A stretch of 7,703 bases of DNA from Alphaproteobacteria bacterium (GTDB lineage: Bacteria; Pseudomonadota; Alphaproteobacteria; Sphingomonadales; Sphingomonadaceae), in NCBI GenBank assembly GCA_016650315.1, contig JAENVZ010000262.1:1-7703 (forward strand). The letters are read 5' to 3'. The notes under the pieces were generated by a model that searched no databases, was not told the origin of the DNA, and saw only the letters and a program-made list of their open reading frames with translations. How positions within the stretch are numbered: position 1 is the first letter of the stretch; every line of letters starts with the position of its first letter. Below are positions 6,734 through 7,703 of the stretch, piece after piece. The position numbers and the translations under genes were made by a program.

Positions 6734-6767
6734 CATGCGCATTAGACCCATAGGGAAGGATATCCCC

Positions 6768-7703
6768 ATGAATGATCCCGTCGTTATCGTCAGCTATGCC
6801 CGTACCCCCATGGGTAGGTTCCAAGGCGCTTTGTCCGGCCTCAAGTCCACCGAACTTGGTGCTGCGGCGGTCAAGGCTGCCGTTGAGCGGGCAGGCATTG
6901 GTGGGGACAAGGTCGAGCGTATCTATATGGGGTGCGTGCTGCCCGCAGGCCTTGGTCAGGCGCCCGCCCGTCAGGCCGCACTGGGCGCGGGACTGCCCCA
7001 GTCGGTGGAGGCAACCACCGTCAACAAGATGTGCGGATCGGGTATGCAGGCGGCGATCATGGCCGCCGAAGCTTTGGTGGCGGGCAGCGCCGACGTCATT
7101 GTGGCGGGCGGTATGGAAAGCATGACCAACGCACCCTATGCCCTTCCCAAGCATAGGTCGGGCGCGCGAATTGGCCATGACCGGATTATCGACACAATGA
7201 TGATGGACGGACTGGAAGACGCCTATGAGCCAGGCAAGGCCATGGGCGTCTTCGCCGAAAATGCCGCGCGCGACTATCAGTTCACCCGCGCAGAGCAGGA
7301 TGCATATGCCATCCGTTCGCTCGAACGCGCAAACGCAGCCATCGCCAGCGGGGCTTTTGTAAAGGAAATCGTGCCGGTGACAGTGCCCGGACGGGGCGGG
7401 GATATGCTGGTCGATACCGATGAGCAGCCCGGCAAGGCGAAGCCAGAGAAGATTCCATCCTTGAAGCCCGCCTACGTCAAGGATGGCACGATCACCGCTG
7501 CAAACGCCTCTTCGATTTCGGACGGCGCAGCGGCGCTGGTGATGACCCGGAAGAGTGTGGCTGAGAAACTGGGTCTGCCGGTCATCGCGACGGTCGTTGC
7601 CCATGCCGCCCATGCCCATGAACCTGGGTTGTTTACCACTGCGCCGGTTCCGGCAATACGCAAAGCCCTCGAAAAAGCCGGTTGGTCGGTTGAGGATGTT
7701 GAC
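6768..7703 (+). CDS. Acetyl-CoA C-acetyltransferase (thiolase II type), N-terminal 312 residues
   Basis: The gene starts in the window and runs off the right end; about 80 residues of a typical 390-aa thiolase are missing. It would catalyse reversible condensation of two acetyl-CoA to acetoacetyl-CoA and CoA, or thiolysis of a 3-ketoacyl-CoA. The acyl-accepting Cys89 lies in VNKMCGSGMQAA, at the same position as in biosynthetic PhaA-type thiolases. Further marks are the N-terminal VSYARTPMGRFQGAL at 8-22, AGGMESMTNAPY at 113-124 and ITAANASSISDGAAAL in the second half. The His and second Cys of the active site lie in the missing C-terminus. The ATG at 6768 has GAAGGA 7 bases upstream, and the protein opens as thiolases do. 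Thiolases of this subgroup serve acetoacetyl-CoA metabolism, including PHB synthesis, ketone use and branched-amino-acid breakdown; no neighbour in view decides which. Confidence 0.92.
   Translation, partial: MNDPVVIVSYARTPMGRFQGALSGLKSTELGAAAVKAAVERAGIGGDKVERIYMGCVLPAGLGQAPARQAALGAGLPQSVEATTVNKMCGSGMQAAIMAAEALVAGSADVIVAGGMESMTNAPYALPKHRSGARIGHDRIIDTMMMDGLEDAYEPGKAMGVFAENAARDYQFTRAEQDAYAIRSLERANAAIASGAFVKEIVPVTVPGRGGDMLVDTDEQPGKAKPEKIPSLKPAYVKDGTITAANASSISDGAAALVMTRKSVAEKLGLPVIATVVAHAAHAHEPGLFTTAPVPAIRKALEKAGWSVEDVD

Larger units (their letters stand above)
6377..6767. other. 391-base divergent intergenic region
   Basis: This region lies between the divergently transcribed RoxA-type gene and the thiolase gene and should hold both promoters. 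On the minus strand a perfect TTGACA occurs at 6516-6511. On the plus strand a 63-codon ORF fills 6542-6733 and the thiolase ribosome binding site (GAAGGA, 6755-6760) follows. I see no convincing plus-strand -35/-10 pair and no long inverted repeat. Confidence 0.5.

Noticed and set aside
6540..7619. 359-codon open frame on the minus strand opposite the thiolase
   Set aside because: It is antisense to a clear thiolase; its product is rich in Arg, His, Gly and Cys with no recognisable domain, typical of a shadow frame in GC-rich DNA.

Overview
The window looks like a chromosomal segment of an alphaproteobacterium, most likely a sphingomonad (Sphingomonas/Sphingobium/Sphingopyxis/Novosphingobium type). 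That is an inference from GC-rich coding sequence, GGAGA-type ribosome binding sites and the character of the predicted proteins; no taxonomic marker gene is present. There are no RNA genes, insertion sequences, CRISPR arrays or phage genes that I can recognise.

Left region (1-3476, all minus strand): an oxidation cassette read right to left. A GMC-family FAD alcohol dehydrogenase (3476-1866) is followed by an NAD(P)-dependent aldehyde dehydrogenase (1645-143) and the first residues of a short-chain dehydrogenase/reductase that leaves the window at base 1. Together these would take an alcohol to an aldehyde and then a carboxylic acid, with the SDR acting on a related hydroxy or keto intermediate. 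The substrate cannot be read from the sequence. Two copies of an AT-rich, partly palindromic element with an identical 12-base core (AATATAATTTTG on the plus strand) lie upstream of the GMC gene and of the aldehyde dehydrogenase gene and nowhere else in the window. They are the best candidate for a shared regulator site.

Middle (3477-3913): 437 bases with no credible gene. It holds the GMC leader, one copy of the AT-rich element, and a small GNRA-loop hairpin with a T run that would end the next operon.

Central operon (6376-3914, minus strand): three tightly packed genes, a RoxA/YcfD-type JmjC-like cupin oxygenase (ribosomal protein L16 arginine hydroxylase family), the 23S rRNA pseudouridine synthase RluE, and a short spermidine-synthase-like Rossmann protein. 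Spacing is 7 bases and then a 4-base ATGA overlap. The first two are both ribosome-modifying enzymes, so this reads as a translation-maintenance operon with a third gene of unknown role.

Right region (6377-7703): a divergent intergenic space with a possible 63-codon small ORF, then on the plus strand the first 312 codons of an acetyl-CoA C-acetyltransferase-type thiolase that runs off the window end.
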